Part shown: in pieces, positions 1-7,389 of the stretch
How the letters are laid out: every line of letters starts with the position of its first letter
How positions within the stretch are numbered: position 1 is the first letter of the stretch
From: Micromonospora ureilytica
GTDB lineage: Bacteria; Actinomycetota; Actinomycetes; Mycobacteriales; Micromonosporaceae
Reading direction: 5' to 3'
Assembly (NCBI RefSeq): GCF_015751765.1
Contig: NZ_JADOTX010000001.1
Span: 6,634,001-6,698,000, forward strand
Length of the DNA: 64,000 nucleotides
Notes under the pieces: model-generated
Database searches by the model: none
What the model saw: the letters and a program-made list of their open reading frames with translations, nothing else
Told to the model about the DNA's origin: nothing
Program-made: the position numbers and the translations under genes

Positions 1-521
1 ACGGCGCGGGCGGCAGCGTCGACGCGCCCGACCTGCTCGCGGTCCGGGACGCGTCGGTCGCGGCCGGCCTGGCGGTGGTCCGGGTGACCCAGCCCTACCG
101 GGTCGCCGGTCGACGTGCGCCGGCACCGGCAGGTCACCTCGACGAGGCCTGGGCGGCGGTGCTCGCCGTGCTGCGTGACCGGCACGCCGACGTGCCGACG
201 GTGGTGGTCGGTGGACGTTCCAGTGGCGCGCGGGTGGCCTGCCGGACGGCCCGTGCGGTGGGCGCGGTGGGCGTGGTCGCGTTGGCGTTCCCGCTGCACC
301 CGCCCGGCCGGCCGGAACGCTCGCGGGCCGCCGAACTGGACACCGGCCTGCCGACGTTGGTCGTCAACGGTGACCGGGATCCGTTCGGGACGCCGGAGCC
401 GGGGCCGGCCGTACGGGTGGTGAGCCGTCCCGGTGAGACGCACGATCTGCGCCGGGATCCCGCCGGCACCGCCGCCGCCGTGCGCGACTGGCTGTACGCC
501 CAGGGCTGGGCGGCCGACTGA
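1..521 (+). CDS. alpha/beta-hydrolase family protein (KANL3/Tex30-like), 5' end cut by window
   Basis: The reading frame is open from the first bases of the window, so the start codon lies upstream; about 173 C-terminal residues are visible. The visible part begins with the nucleophile-independent GAGGSVDAPDL stretch typical of the bacterial Tex30/KANL3-type alpha/beta hydrolase fold. Next come a serine-containing GGRSSGARVA elbow, a VVNGDRDPFG segment that fits the acid loop, and a GETHDLR segment that fits the catalytic histidine. A GTG at 75 is in frame but would remove the first fold element, so it is not the start. The substrate is unknown. Family call fairly sure, function not. Confidence 0.7.
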   Translation, partial: GAGGSVDAPDLLAVRDASVAAGLAVVRVTQPYRVAGRRAPAPAGHLDEAWAAVLAVLRDRHADVPTVVVGGRSSGARVACRTARAVGAVGVVALAFPLHPPGRPERSRAAELDTGLPTLVVNGDRDPFGTPEPGPAVRVVSRPGETHDLRRDPAGTAAAVRDWLYAQGWAAD

Positions 522-633
522 CCCGTTCGCGGCCGGCTCGCCGGGGCGACCGTTTCCGGCGCGGGCACGGGTCGTTGCATCCGATGGTGCCGTCGGCCCG
601 ATTCGGGCCGTTGACACCAGTCCTCCCAGGCCC

Positions 634-677
634 TTCCTGGTCCCAGCGCCGGCCGCCGTCGGGGCCGGGACCAGGAA
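634..677. terminator. hairpin upstream of sigR promoter
   Basis: An 11-bp perfect inverted repeat (TTCCTGGTCCC at 634-644, its complement at 667-677) encloses a GC-rich 22-nt loop. It lies downstream of the hydrolase gene and just before the SigR-type promoter, so it probably ends hydrolase transcription. There is no T tract. Confidence 0.5.
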
Positions 678-691
678 CGGGAGGGCTGGCC

Positions 692-718
692 GGAATGCCC
701 CAGTGGTCATCTCGCGTT
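692..718 (+). promoter_or_regulatory. SigR-type promoter (GGAAT-N19-GTT)
   Basis: GGAAT at 692-696 and GTT at 716-718 are separated by 19 bases. This matches the -35/-10 pattern described for SigR/SigH-family sigma factors (GGAAT, 18-19 bases, GTT). Transcription would begin around 724, ahead of a purine-rich ribosome-binding site at about 743-750 and an in-frame GTG at 757. It would give positive autoregulation of sigR. Confidence 0.6.
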
Positions 719-963
719 ACTACCCCCGGACGACTTTTCTGTGAGGGGGGTGACCGGTGCCAACCGAGACACGAAGCCTGGAACGGGACGAACGGGACGC
801 CCGGCAGCTGAAGCGGCTGCTGGATGGCCCGGAGTGGCCCGCGACGGCGGGACCGGGCGGGGTGGGTGCGGTGAGCACGGGCACACCGGCCGGAAGTGAA
901 TCTGCGGGCAGGGCCGTGCGCGTATCCTCGGCGGGAAAGCATCCGACGCGAGGGGATGTGCGG

Positions 964-1584
964 TTGACCACCGAGAAGACGGACGAGCGCAGGGCCCGGT
1001 TCGAGCGGGACGCGATGCCATTCGTCGATCAGCTCTACGCTGCTGGGCTGCGGATGACACGCAACCCGGCGGATGCCGAGGACCTGGTCCAGGAGACCTA
1101 CCTGAAGGCGTACGCGGCCTTCCACCAGTTCGAGCAGGGCACGAACCTGAAGGCCTGGCTCTACCGGATCCTGACCAACACCTACATCAACTCCTACCGC
1201 AAGCGGCAGCGCCAGCCGATCCAGGCGCCCACCGAGGAGATCACCGACTGGCAGCTCGCCGAGGCCGAGTCGCACACCTCTAGCGGGTTGCGCTCCGCCG
1301 AGACGGAGGCACTGGACCGGCTTCCGGACAGTGACGTCAAGGAAGCCCTCCAGCAGTTGCCGGAGGAGTTCCGCCTGGCCGTCTACCTCACCGACGTCGA
1401 GGGCTTCTCCTACAAGGAGGTCGCGGACATCATGGGCACGCCGATCGGCACCGTGATGTCGCGTCTGCACCGGGGGCGTCGTAATCTGCGCAAGCTGCTC
1501 GAGCGCTACGCGGGGGAGCGGGGCTTCAGCGCTGCCCGCTCGGCGAAGGGCTCGACCGCCGCCGCTGCCGGCCGGGAGGTGTGA
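964..1584 (+). CDS. sigR: ECF RNA polymerase sigma factor SigR
   Basis: SigR directs transcription of the thiol-oxidative stress regulon and is held inactive by RsrA. The 206-residue protein has sigma region 2 at about 15-90 ([37 protein letters not shown]) and region 4 at about 135-190 with the helix-turn-helix [23 protein letters not shown] at 964 is preceded by AGGGG at 951-955 with 8-base spacing; GTG at 958 is too close to that site. The frame is also open back to a GTG at 757 with its own G-rich ribosome-binding site, which would give a 275-residue isoform. Streptomyces makes such a long, unstable isoform (SigR') from its SigR-dependent promoter. The gene is followed one base later by rsrA. 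Confidence 0.92.
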   Translation: MTTEKTDERRARFERDAMPFVDQLYAAGLRMTRNPADAEDLVQETYLKAYAAFHQFEQGTNLKAWLYRILTNTYINSYRKRQRQPIQAPTEEITDWQLAEAESHTSSGLRSAETEALDRLPDSDVKEALQQLPEEFRLAVYLTDVEGFSYKEVADIMGTPIGTVMSRLHRGRRNLRKLLERYAGERGFSAARSAKGSTAAAAGREV

Positions 1585-1585
1585 C

Positions 1586-1873
1586 GTGAGCTGTGGGGAG
1601 CCGCACGAGACGGACTGCCGCGAAGTGCTCGCGGAGGTGTACCTCTACCTGGATCTGGAGTGCGCCGACGAGCGCCGCTCGCTGATCCGGCACCACCTGG
1701 ACGAGTGCGGGCCCTGCCTGCGCGAGTACGGGCTGGAGCAGGAGGTGCGGGCGCTGGTGGCTCGTTGCTGTGGCAACGAGACCGCGCCGGACCAGCTGCG
1801 CGAGCGGCTGCGGATCAAGCTCACCGAGCTGGTGGTCTTCGAGACCAGCGACTCCCGTGAGCTGGCCGACTGA
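1586..1873 (+). CDS. rsrA: zinc-binding redox anti-sigma factor RsrA
   Basis: RsrA binds reduced-state SigR; oxidation forms a disulfide, releases zinc and frees the sigma factor. The 95-residue protein carries the ZAS motif His37-x3-Cys41-x2-Cys44 plus Cys11, the same positions as in Streptomyces coelicolor RsrA, and a Cys61-Cys62 pair. The N-terminus MSCGEPHETDC is near-identical to that family. The GTG start is one base after the sigR stop, with GGGAGG inside the sigR end as ribosome-binding site, so the two genes are co-translated. A strong hairpin follows. Confidence 0.93.
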   Translation: MSCGEPHETDCREVLAEVYLYLDLECADERRSLIRHHLDECGPCLREYGLEQEVRALVARCCGNETAPDQLRERLRIKLTELVVFETSDSRELAD

Positions 1874-1915
1874 GCGACTGAGCTGGCCGACCGAGCGTTG
1901 GCACCAGCTGGCAAG

Positions 1916-1953
1916 ACCGGTGGCCCGGGTCGATCTCGACCCGGGCCACCGGT
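1916..1953. terminator. hairpin between rsrA and bL37 gene
   Basis: Perfect inverted repeat of 18 bp per arm (1916-1933 and 1936-1953) with a tiny loop. It lies between convergent rsrA and the bL37 gene and probably terminates both. No U tract is visible. Confidence 0.7.
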
Positions 1954-2006
1954 GTACCCGGCCTCGGCCGGCTGAGCGGCGACGGGCACCCGGCCCGTCG
2001 ACCCGT

Positions 2007-2081
2007 TCAGGAGTTGGGACGCTTGCCGTGGTTCGCGGCGTTCTTCTTACGAGCCTTCTTCTTCCGGGACTTCTTCGCCAT
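2007..2081 (-). CDS. 50S ribosomal protein bL37
   Basis: A 24-residue, extremely basic protein starting MAKKSRKKKARKKNA and ending ANHGKRPNS. Length, composition and the ANHGKRPN ending match bL37, the small actinobacterial large-subunit protein seen in mycobacterial ribosome structures. The ATG is preceded by a near-perfect AGGAGG site, which fixes this start over the longer open frame upstream. It sits alone, convergent with rsrA and divergent from the biotinyl carrier gene. Confidence 0.88.
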   Translation of the reverse strand: MAKKSRKKKARKKNAANHGKRPNS

Positions 2082-2308
2082 GCTGACCTCCTCGTGATGG
2101 GTCGGATCCGTCCTGCGCACGACCTCGGCGCGGATGCGGCCACCGGCGGTCCGGCGTCGGGTCCGACCCGCTGATGGTAGTGCGGTCGACACCCGCCGCC
2201 TTCCCCAGGGCGGGCCTGCCATCCCGGCTGTGCCGCTGCGCGCCCACCGCCGGTCGACGCATGATTGGATACATCGGCAGGCACGTCGCGAAGAGGGAGG
2301 GCCTGGAC

Positions 2309-2524
2309 ATGGCCGAGGAGATCCGCGCCGAGATGGTGGCCAACGTCTGGAAGGTCGTCGCCACGGCCGGTGACACGGTGGCTGAGGGTGACACCCTGGT
2401 GATCCTCGAGTCGATGAAGATGGAGATCCCGGTCGTCGCCGAGTCCGATGGTGTGCTCCAGCAGCTCGTCGTCAACGAGGGTGACGTCGTGCAGGACGGT
2501 GACCTGATCGCGGTGATCGCTTGA
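2309..2524 (+). CDS. biotin/lipoyl attachment domain protein (TB7.3-like)
   Basis: A free-standing 71-residue carrier domain with the canonical ESMKMEIPV motif; Lys37 is the predicted biotinylated residue. The fold repeat VVATAGDTVAEGDTLVILES...DVVQDGDLIAVI is the whole protein. It resembles mycobacterial TB7.3 (Rv3221c), which also lies beside the SigR homologue sigH and its anti-sigma factor, so the neighbourhood is conserved. It may serve an acyl-CoA carboxylase, but no carboxylase subunit lies nearby. ATG at 2309 follows a GGGAGG site. The stop overlaps the next start. Confidence 0.88.
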   Translation: MAEEIRAEMVANVWKVVATAGDTVAEGDTLVILESMKMEIPVVAESDGVLQQLVVNEGDVVQDGDLIAVIA

Positions 2525-3030
2525 CCGGGTTGCGGGTCCGCCCGGCGGAGCCGGCCGACTTCCCGGCGGTGGCCCGGCTGACAGTGGCCGCGTACGAGGC
2601 GGACGGCCAACTCAAGGGCGAACACGGGTACGGCGAGGTGCTGGCCGATGTGGCGACCCGGGCCGCCAGCGGCGAGGTGCTGGTCGCGGTGGACGAGCTG
2701 ACCGGCGCGGTGCTCGGCTCGGTCACGTTCGTGCTGCCGGGCACCCGGTTCGCCGAGTTGTCCGGGCCGGGCGAGGCGGAGTTCCGGATGCTCGCTGTCG
2801 ACCCGGGCGCTCAGGGGCGGGGTGTCGGCGCCGCGTTGGTCGAGACGTGTGTCGACCGTGCGACCGAGTTGGGTTGCACGGCGATGGTGATCTGCGTCCG
2901 GGCCGGGATGGCCGATCCGGCGCACCGGCTCTACTCGCGGCGCGGGTTCGTCCGTTCGCCGGAGAAGGACTGGACTCCGGCGCCGGGCGTGGACCTGCTG
3001 GGCCTGCGGCTGGAGCTGACCCGCGGCTGA
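2521..3030 (+). CDS. GNAT family N-acetyltransferase
   Basis: 169 residues with a GNAT fold: an N-terminal LRVRPAEPADFPAVARLT strand-helix, the acetyl-CoA-binding QGRGVGAAL motif at about 98-106, and a C-terminal HRLYSRRGFVRS segment typical of the last helix/strand. The likely TTG start at 2521 overlaps the stop of the carrier-protein gene by four bases, so it is probably translationally coupled. Another TTG at 2527 is possible. The acetyl acceptor cannot be told from sequence. Confidence 0.82.
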   Translation: MTGLRVRPAEPADFPAVARLTVAAYEADGQLKGEHGYGEVLADVATRAASGEVLVAVDELTGAVLGSVTFVLPGTRFAELSGPGEAEFRMLAVDPGAQGRGVGAALVETCVDRATELGCTAMVICVRAGMADPAHRLYSRRGFVRSPEKDWTPAPGVDLLGLRLELTRG

Positions 3031-3072
3031 GTCGCCGGCCGACGACCCCGGGCTGTGGCGATCACACCCGGG

Positions 3073-3651
3073 TCAGGCGCCGGGCTGCGTGCCGATGGCG
3101 GCCAGCAGCTCGTCGGCCACCTCCAGGGCGAGCTTGCGGCGTTCGTCGTCGCTGATGTGCGGCGCGCGGACCGCGAACCAGCTGGTGTGCACCGCGAAGA
3201 TTGACAGCGCGGCGCGCAGTTGGGCGGCTGGGGAGTCGTCGCCCCGGCAGAGCGCGTCGGCCAGCTCCAACATCCGACCGCGCATCTTCTGGCCGGAGGA
3301 GAGGCTCTTGAGCGCGGTCTGGTTCTGCTCGAAAAAGCGCATCACCGACGGCTGGGTGCCGTCGAACATCGTGTCGGCGTACCGGGAGATCAGCTCGCGC
3401 CGGGTGTCCAGGGTGGCGGGCTGGGTGGCGGCCCAGGCGATCAGCGCGTCCATCCCCTCCAGCCGGTCCTCGACGAAGCTGGCGACGATGTCGTCCTTGC
3501 TCTTGAAGTGGTAGTAGAGCGCGGCCTTGGTGACGTTGAGGCGCTCGGCGATTTCCCGGAGCGAGGTCTTCTCGTACCCCTGCTCGGTGAAGAGTTCGAG
3601 CGCGACGGCCTTGATCCGTTCCCGCGTGCCGCCGCCTGTGCTCTCGCTCAC
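3073..3651 (-). CDS. TetR family transcriptional regulator
   Basis: 192 residues with a TetR N-terminal helix-turn-helix at about 10-56 (IKAVALELFTEQGYEKTSLREIAE, then TKAALYYHFKSKDD). The C-terminal ligand domain is variable. It is divergent from the MFS exporter gene, and the 111-bp gap holds nested inverted repeats. It most likely represses the exporter and itself until a substrate binds. The effector is unknown. Confidence 0.9.
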   Translation of the reverse strand: MSESTGGGTRERIKAVALELFTEQGYEKTSLREIAERLNVTKAALYYHFKSKDDIVASFVEDRLEGMDALIAWAATQPATLDTRRELISRYADTMFDGTQPSVMRFFEQNQTALKSLSSGQKMRGRMLELADALCRGDDSPAAQLRAALSIFAVHTSWFAVRAPHISDDERRKLALEVADELLAAIGTQPGA

Positions 3652-3689
3652 CTACGCCCTCCAAATGGCTTGACCGTTGCTCGTACCCA

Positions 3690-3735
3690 ACTTACCGTGC
3701 GGCTAGTAAGGTGACTAGCCGGGCGGCAAGTAAGT
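3690..3735. promoter_or_regulatory. candidate TetR operator between tetR and MFS gene
   Basis: CGGCTAGT (3700-3707) and ACTAGCCG (3714-3721) form an 8-bp inverted repeat with a 6-bp spacer. They are flanked by ACTTAC (3690-3695) and GTAAGT (3730-3735). CTTAC/GTAAG also pair at 3691-3695 and 3706-3710. The placement between divergent genes fits an operator of the adjacent TetR protein. Confidence 0.6.
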
Positions 3736-3762
3736 ATGACAATCCTCGGGGGGAGCTTACCC

Positions 3763-5349
3763 ATGACTCAGGCAACCCAGGCCGGCACGCGACCCAACAA
3801 CATCCGGGTCGTGCTGTTCGGGCTGATGATCGCGATGATGCTCGCGATGCTCGACAATATGATCGTCAGCACCGCGTTACCGCGGATCGTCGGCGAGTTC
3901 GGCGGGCTCAACCACTTCACCTGGGTGGTTACCGCGTACGTCCTCGGCACCACCGTCTCCACCCCGATCTGGGGCAAGCTCGGTGACCTCTACGGCCGCA
4001 AGTCGGTCTTCCTGACCTCGGTCGTCGTCTTCCTGGTCGGCTCCGCCCTCTGTGGCATGGCCGGCTCCGGGATGCTCGGCGGCCCAGAGGACGGCATGGT
4101 CCAGCTCATCGCCTTCCGGGCCGTGCAGGGCCTCGGCGCCGGCGGCCTCATGGTCGGCGTGATGGCGATCATCGGTGACCTGGTCCCGCCCCGCGAGCGC
4201 GGGCGCTACCAGGGCATGATCGCCGGCATCATGGCCATCGCCATGGTCGCCGGCCCGCTGGCCGGCGGATTCATCACCGACCACCTCTCCTGGCGCTGGG
4301 CGTTCTACGTGAACCTGCCGCTGGGCGGAATCGCGCTGCTCGTGCTGATCACCACCATGCACCTGCCGAAGTACCGCACCGAGCACCGGATCGACTGGCT
4401 CGGCGCAGGGCTGCTCTCGGTCGGCATCACCGCGATCGTGCTCATCACCACCTGGGGTGGCAACGAGTACGACTGGACGTCGCCGCAGATCCTCGGCCTG
4501 GCCGTGCTGGCCGTCGTCGCGTTGGCGGTGTTCGGGATGGTGGAACGCCGTGTCCAGGAGCCGATCCTGCCGCTGGCGCTCTTCGCCAACCGCAACTTCG
4601 CGCTGATCTCGGTGATCGGCTTCCTGCTCGGCTTCGCGATGTTCGGCGCGATGAACTTCCTGCCGCTCTACCAGCAGACCGTGCAGGGGGCGTCGGCGAC
4701 CAACAGTGGTCTGCTGCTGCTGCCGCTGATGTTCGGCATGCTTGTCGTCTCGCTGGTCATCGGCCGGGCGATCACCCGCAACGGCAAATACCGGGCGTAC
4801 CCGATCATCGGTGGCGTGGCGATGACGGGGGGCATGGCGCTGCTGTCCATGCTCGACACCGACACCAGCAAGCTGATGTCCTCGCTGTACATGATCGTGC
4901 TCGGCGTCGGCATGGGCTTCCTCATGCAGACGTCGATGCTGATCGCACAGAACAGCGTGGAGCAGAAGGACCTCGGCGCGGCCAGCGGCGCGGCCACCTT
5001 CTTCCGGTCGATCGGTGGCTCGTTCGGCATCTCGCTGTTCGGCGCGATCTTCGCCAACCGGCTGGCCAGCTCAGAGGGTGGCCGGGCCTTCGGTGGCGAG
5101 TCCGGCGGCTCCGGGATGGACCTGGAGAAGCTCAAGGAACTGCCCGCCCAGGCACGCGAGGTGGTGCTCGGGGGTCTCTCCGACGCCATCTCGCACGTCT
5201 TTCTCTGGGCGGTGCTGTTCACCATCGTGATCCCGGTGCTCGCCTGGTTCATCAAGGAGATCCCGCTGCGCACCGCGAACGAGGCGCCGCCGCAGGCCAC
5301 CCCGGAGGAGGACGCCGAGGTCGCCCTCGGCAAGGCCCCGGTCGCCTGA
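3763..5349 (+). CDS. MFS drug-efflux transporter, DHA2 (14-TM, EmrB/QacA) family
   Basis: 528 residues of hydrophobic helices, about 14 transmembrane segments, acting as a proton-driven exporter in the cytoplasmic membrane. TM1 holds the DHA2 motif LDNMIVSTALP with Asp31; motif A is GKLGDLYGRKSV after TM2; the TM5-region motif is GPLAGGFITDHLSWRWAFYVNLP. ATG 3763 is chosen because CGGGGGGAG precedes it; an ATG at 3736 is in frame but lies inside the operator region. The gene pairs with the divergent TetR regulator. The substrate is unknown. Confidence 0.9.
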   Translation: MTQATQAGTRPNNIRVVLFGLMIAMMLAMLDNMIVSTALPRIVGEFGGLNHFTWVVTAYVLGTTVSTPIWGKLGDLYGRKSVFLTSVVVFLVGSALCGMAGSGMLGGPEDGMVQLIAFRAVQGLGAGGLMVGVMAIIGDLVPPRERGRYQGMIAGIMAIAMVAGPLAGGFITDHLSWRWAFYVNLPLGGIALLVLITTMHLPKYRTEHRIDWLGAGLLSVGITAIVLITTWGGNEYDWTSPQILGLAVLAVVALAVFGMVERRVQEPILPLALFANRNFALISVIGFLLGFAMFGAMNFLPLYQQTVQGASATNSGLLLLPLMFGMLVVSLVIGRAITRNGKYRAYPIIGGVAMTGGMALLSMLDTDTSKLMSSLYMIVLGVGMGFLMQTSMLIAQNSVEQKDLGAASGAATFFRSIGGSFGISLFGAIFANRLASSEGGRAFGGESGGSGMDLEKLKELPAQAREVVLGGLSDAISHVFLWAVLFTIVIPVLAWFIKEIPLRTANEAPPQATPEEDAEVALGKAPVA

Positions 5350-5362
5350 CCCAACCGCGACA

Positions 5363-5397
5363 CGCGCCGCGTCGACCGTCACGGTCGGCGCGGCGCG
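5363..5397. terminator. 16-bp hairpin between convergent genes
   Basis: Arms 5363-5378 and 5382-5397 pair over 16 bp with one G-U pair and a 3-nt loop. The loop (5379-5381) is exactly the stop codon of the minus-strand TPR gene, and one arm encodes its last five residues. It probably acts for both convergent genes. Confidence 0.7.
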
Positions 5398-7220
5398 CCC
5401 CTGTTCAGGAGCTGCCAGAGCCGGCGCAGCGGGTTGCGGGGGCGGGGGAGTCGGGTGGAACGCGTGCCCAGCAGCTCGGTGGCAAGTGCCGCCGTCGCCG
5501 GGTCCAACTGCGGGGCGGCGAGTGCCAGGTGGGCCAGCGAAGCGGCGATCGGGACCGGTCGGCTCCGCGCCACGGCAGCCGCGTCGGCCAGCCGCTCCGC
5601 CACCACCCGGGCCACGTCCGACCGCACCGAGGGGTCCACCCAGGCGGCGGTGACCAGGGCGAACAGCGCTGCCTCGGTGACCCAGTCCTCGACGCCCCAG
5701 ATCAGATCGAGCAGCACGCGGCGTCGGGTCGAGCCCTCCCACGGCTCGTCGGTGCGGTGGTGCAGCAGCCCCAGGCAGGCCCACACCTGCACCCCCCGGA
5801 CCCAGACCGACGGGTCGTGGGCGGCCAGCAGCCGACCCACCGCGTTGGCCGGCGCCGCCGGCGGGTGCACCAGCAGGCCGAGCAGGTCGCCCAGGTCGAG
5901 GCCGGCCAGGCCCACCGCCGCGTCGTACGCCGCCGGTGGGTGCGCCCACGCCGGGTGAGCGATCTGCGCGATCCGTTCGACCGCCGTCGCCGAGGGCGCC
6001 GCCAGCGCGGGCGTGGGGACGACATCCGCGTAGTCCCACAACCGCTGGGCGGACGCCCGTCGGGGCTCGCGCGGATCGGGCTCCGGCGTGCCGACGACCT
6101 CGATCCGCAGCCCGGGGGCCGTGGAGATCGCCGTCCCGACCGCGCTCGGCGGGGCGGCGGCGGGTAGGCGTACGGCCCCGCCGAGACCGTTGTCGTCATC
6201 GGCGACGGCCTGGCGCATCGCGTCGACGAGGGGCCCGCCGGCCGGGGTGAGCTGGCCGAGCCAGGGGCGGCCTCGGCAGCACTGGGCCAGGTCGCCGTGC
6301 TCGTGGCTGTCGTCCGGGTGGTCCCGCACGAAGTCGGCGAGCGCGACCAGGTGGGCGAGGTCACCGTCGCGCAGGTGCCGCAGGCGGTGGGCGGTGTGAA
6401 CCGCGCAGTCGAACGACGGATCGCGCGCCAACGCCCGCTCGGTCCACTCCAGCGCCTCGTCCAGCCGGCCGATCTCGGCCAGGGTGCCGGCGATGTCCGC
6501 GTAGATCGCCAGGTCGTCGGGGTCCAGCTCGACGGCCCGACCGAGGGCCGCCAGGCCGTCGCGGGTCCGGCCCGAGCTGCGGTACGCGTACCCGAGCCAC
6601 ACCTCGCCCATCTTGGAGGGCTGTGCGCGTACGCCTCGGGTGGCCCAGCGGACCGCCAGTTCGGCCTCTCCGAGGCGGCGGGCCAGCGCGGACGCCGAGC
6701 CCAGCAGCAGGCCGTGTTCGGGGTGCACGGTGGCCGCGTTGCGGGCGAGCGTGAGGTACGGGGTCAGCGGGGCCCGGCCGATCCGCGGCACCGGGTCGGG
6801 CAGCGCGGCGCAGACCTGCATGAGGACCCGGGCGATGCGCTCCGGGTCCAGTCGTTCGGCCAGCTCGGGCGCGGTGACCCAGGGCACTCCGGCCCACTCG
6901 GTGCCGGGTGCGTACGTCGTCGCCGCGGCCAGCAGCTCCAGCCCCTCGGCGGGGCGGCCCGCGGTGGCGAGGAGGTGGGCGCGGGCGACCACCGCACCGA
7001 CGAAGGTGTGGTGGTTGATCGGGAAGAGGTCGAGGCCGCCGCCGTTCGTCGTGGCGAGCCGCGCCAGTGTCTCGTGCACCTCCGGGAGGGTGGGGGCCCG
7101 GGCCAACGCGCCGGCGAGGTGGCCGGCGGCGTGGTGCAGGTCGCCCTCGTCGAGTGCCAGCCGGGCCAGCGCCAGCTCCTCCGTCACGGAGAGCGCGGGG
7201 TCGTCCGTTCCCTCGGGCAC
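5379..7220 (-). CDS. tetratricopeptide-repeat protein
   Basis: 613 residues. Several TPR-like helix pairs are visible in the N-terminal two thirds, for example LALARLALDEGDLHHAAGHL near the start and GLAALGRAVELDPDDLAIYADIAGTL around 220-245. The C-terminal third is alpha-helical and alanine-rich without a motif I recognise. No signal peptide or membrane segment. TPR proteins usually mediate protein-protein contacts; no partner can be named. The GTG start follows GAGAGGACGAC. It diverges from the SIS-domain gene and shares that regulatory gap. Confidence 0.8.
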   Translation of the reverse strand: MPEGTDDPALSVTEELALARLALDEGDLHHAAGHLAGALARAPTLPEVHETLARLATTNGGGLDLFPINHHTFVGAVVARAHLLATAGRPAEGLELLAAATTYAPGTEWAGVPWVTAPELAERLDPERIARVLMQVCAALPDPVPRIGRAPLTPYLTLARNAATVHPEHGLLLGSASALARRLGEAELAVRWATRGVRAQPSKMGEVWLGYAYRSSGRTRDGLAALGRAVELDPDDLAIYADIAGTLAEIGRLDEALEWTERALARDPSFDCAVHTAHRLRHLRDGDLAHLVALADFVRDHPDDSHEHGDLAQCCRGRPWLGQLTPAGGPLVDAMRQAVADDDNGLGGAVRLPAAAPPSAVGTAISTAPGLRIEVVGTPEPDPREPRRASAQRLWDYADVVPTPALAAPSATAVERIAQIAHPAWAHPPAAYDAAVGLAGLDLGDLLGLLVHPPAAPANAVGRLLAAHDPSVWVRGVQVWACLGLLHHRTDEPWEGSTRRRVLLDLIWGVEDWVTEAALFALVTAAWVDPSVRSDVARVVAERLADAAAVARSRPVPIAASLAHLALAAPQLDPATAALATELLGTRSTRLPRPRNPLRRLWQLLNRGAPRRP

Positions 7221-7266
7221 GTCGTCCTCTCGTCGCGGGCTAGACCGGGTGTAGCGGGTAAAGCTT

Positions 7267-7286
7267 AGTTGATATTGAGATCAACT
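7267..7286. promoter_or_regulatory. palindromic operator upstream of SIS gene
   Basis: AGTTGAT at 7267-7273 and ATCAACT at 7280-7286 form a perfect 7-bp inverted repeat with a 6-bp spacer. A second dyad, GCAATC-N10-GATTGC, lies at 7300-7321. The whole 7255-7360 stretch is unusually AT-rich for this genome, as expected of a promoter/operator region between the divergent TPR and SIS genes. The regulator is not encoded next to it. Confidence 0.55.
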
Positions 7287-7389
7287 GGTGATCAGCTGCG
7301 CAATCCTGCTCGTTCGATTGCTGAGATACGCTTAAAAGTGCAAGACTGAGCAAGAATCGCGCGGCAACCGCGCAGGGGGAGGGGTTTCC

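Noticed and set aside
892..918. GGAAG-N19-GTG as a second SigR promoter just before TTG 964
   Set aside because: Deviates at the last base of both boxes; the upstream 692-718 site is a full match and better placed.
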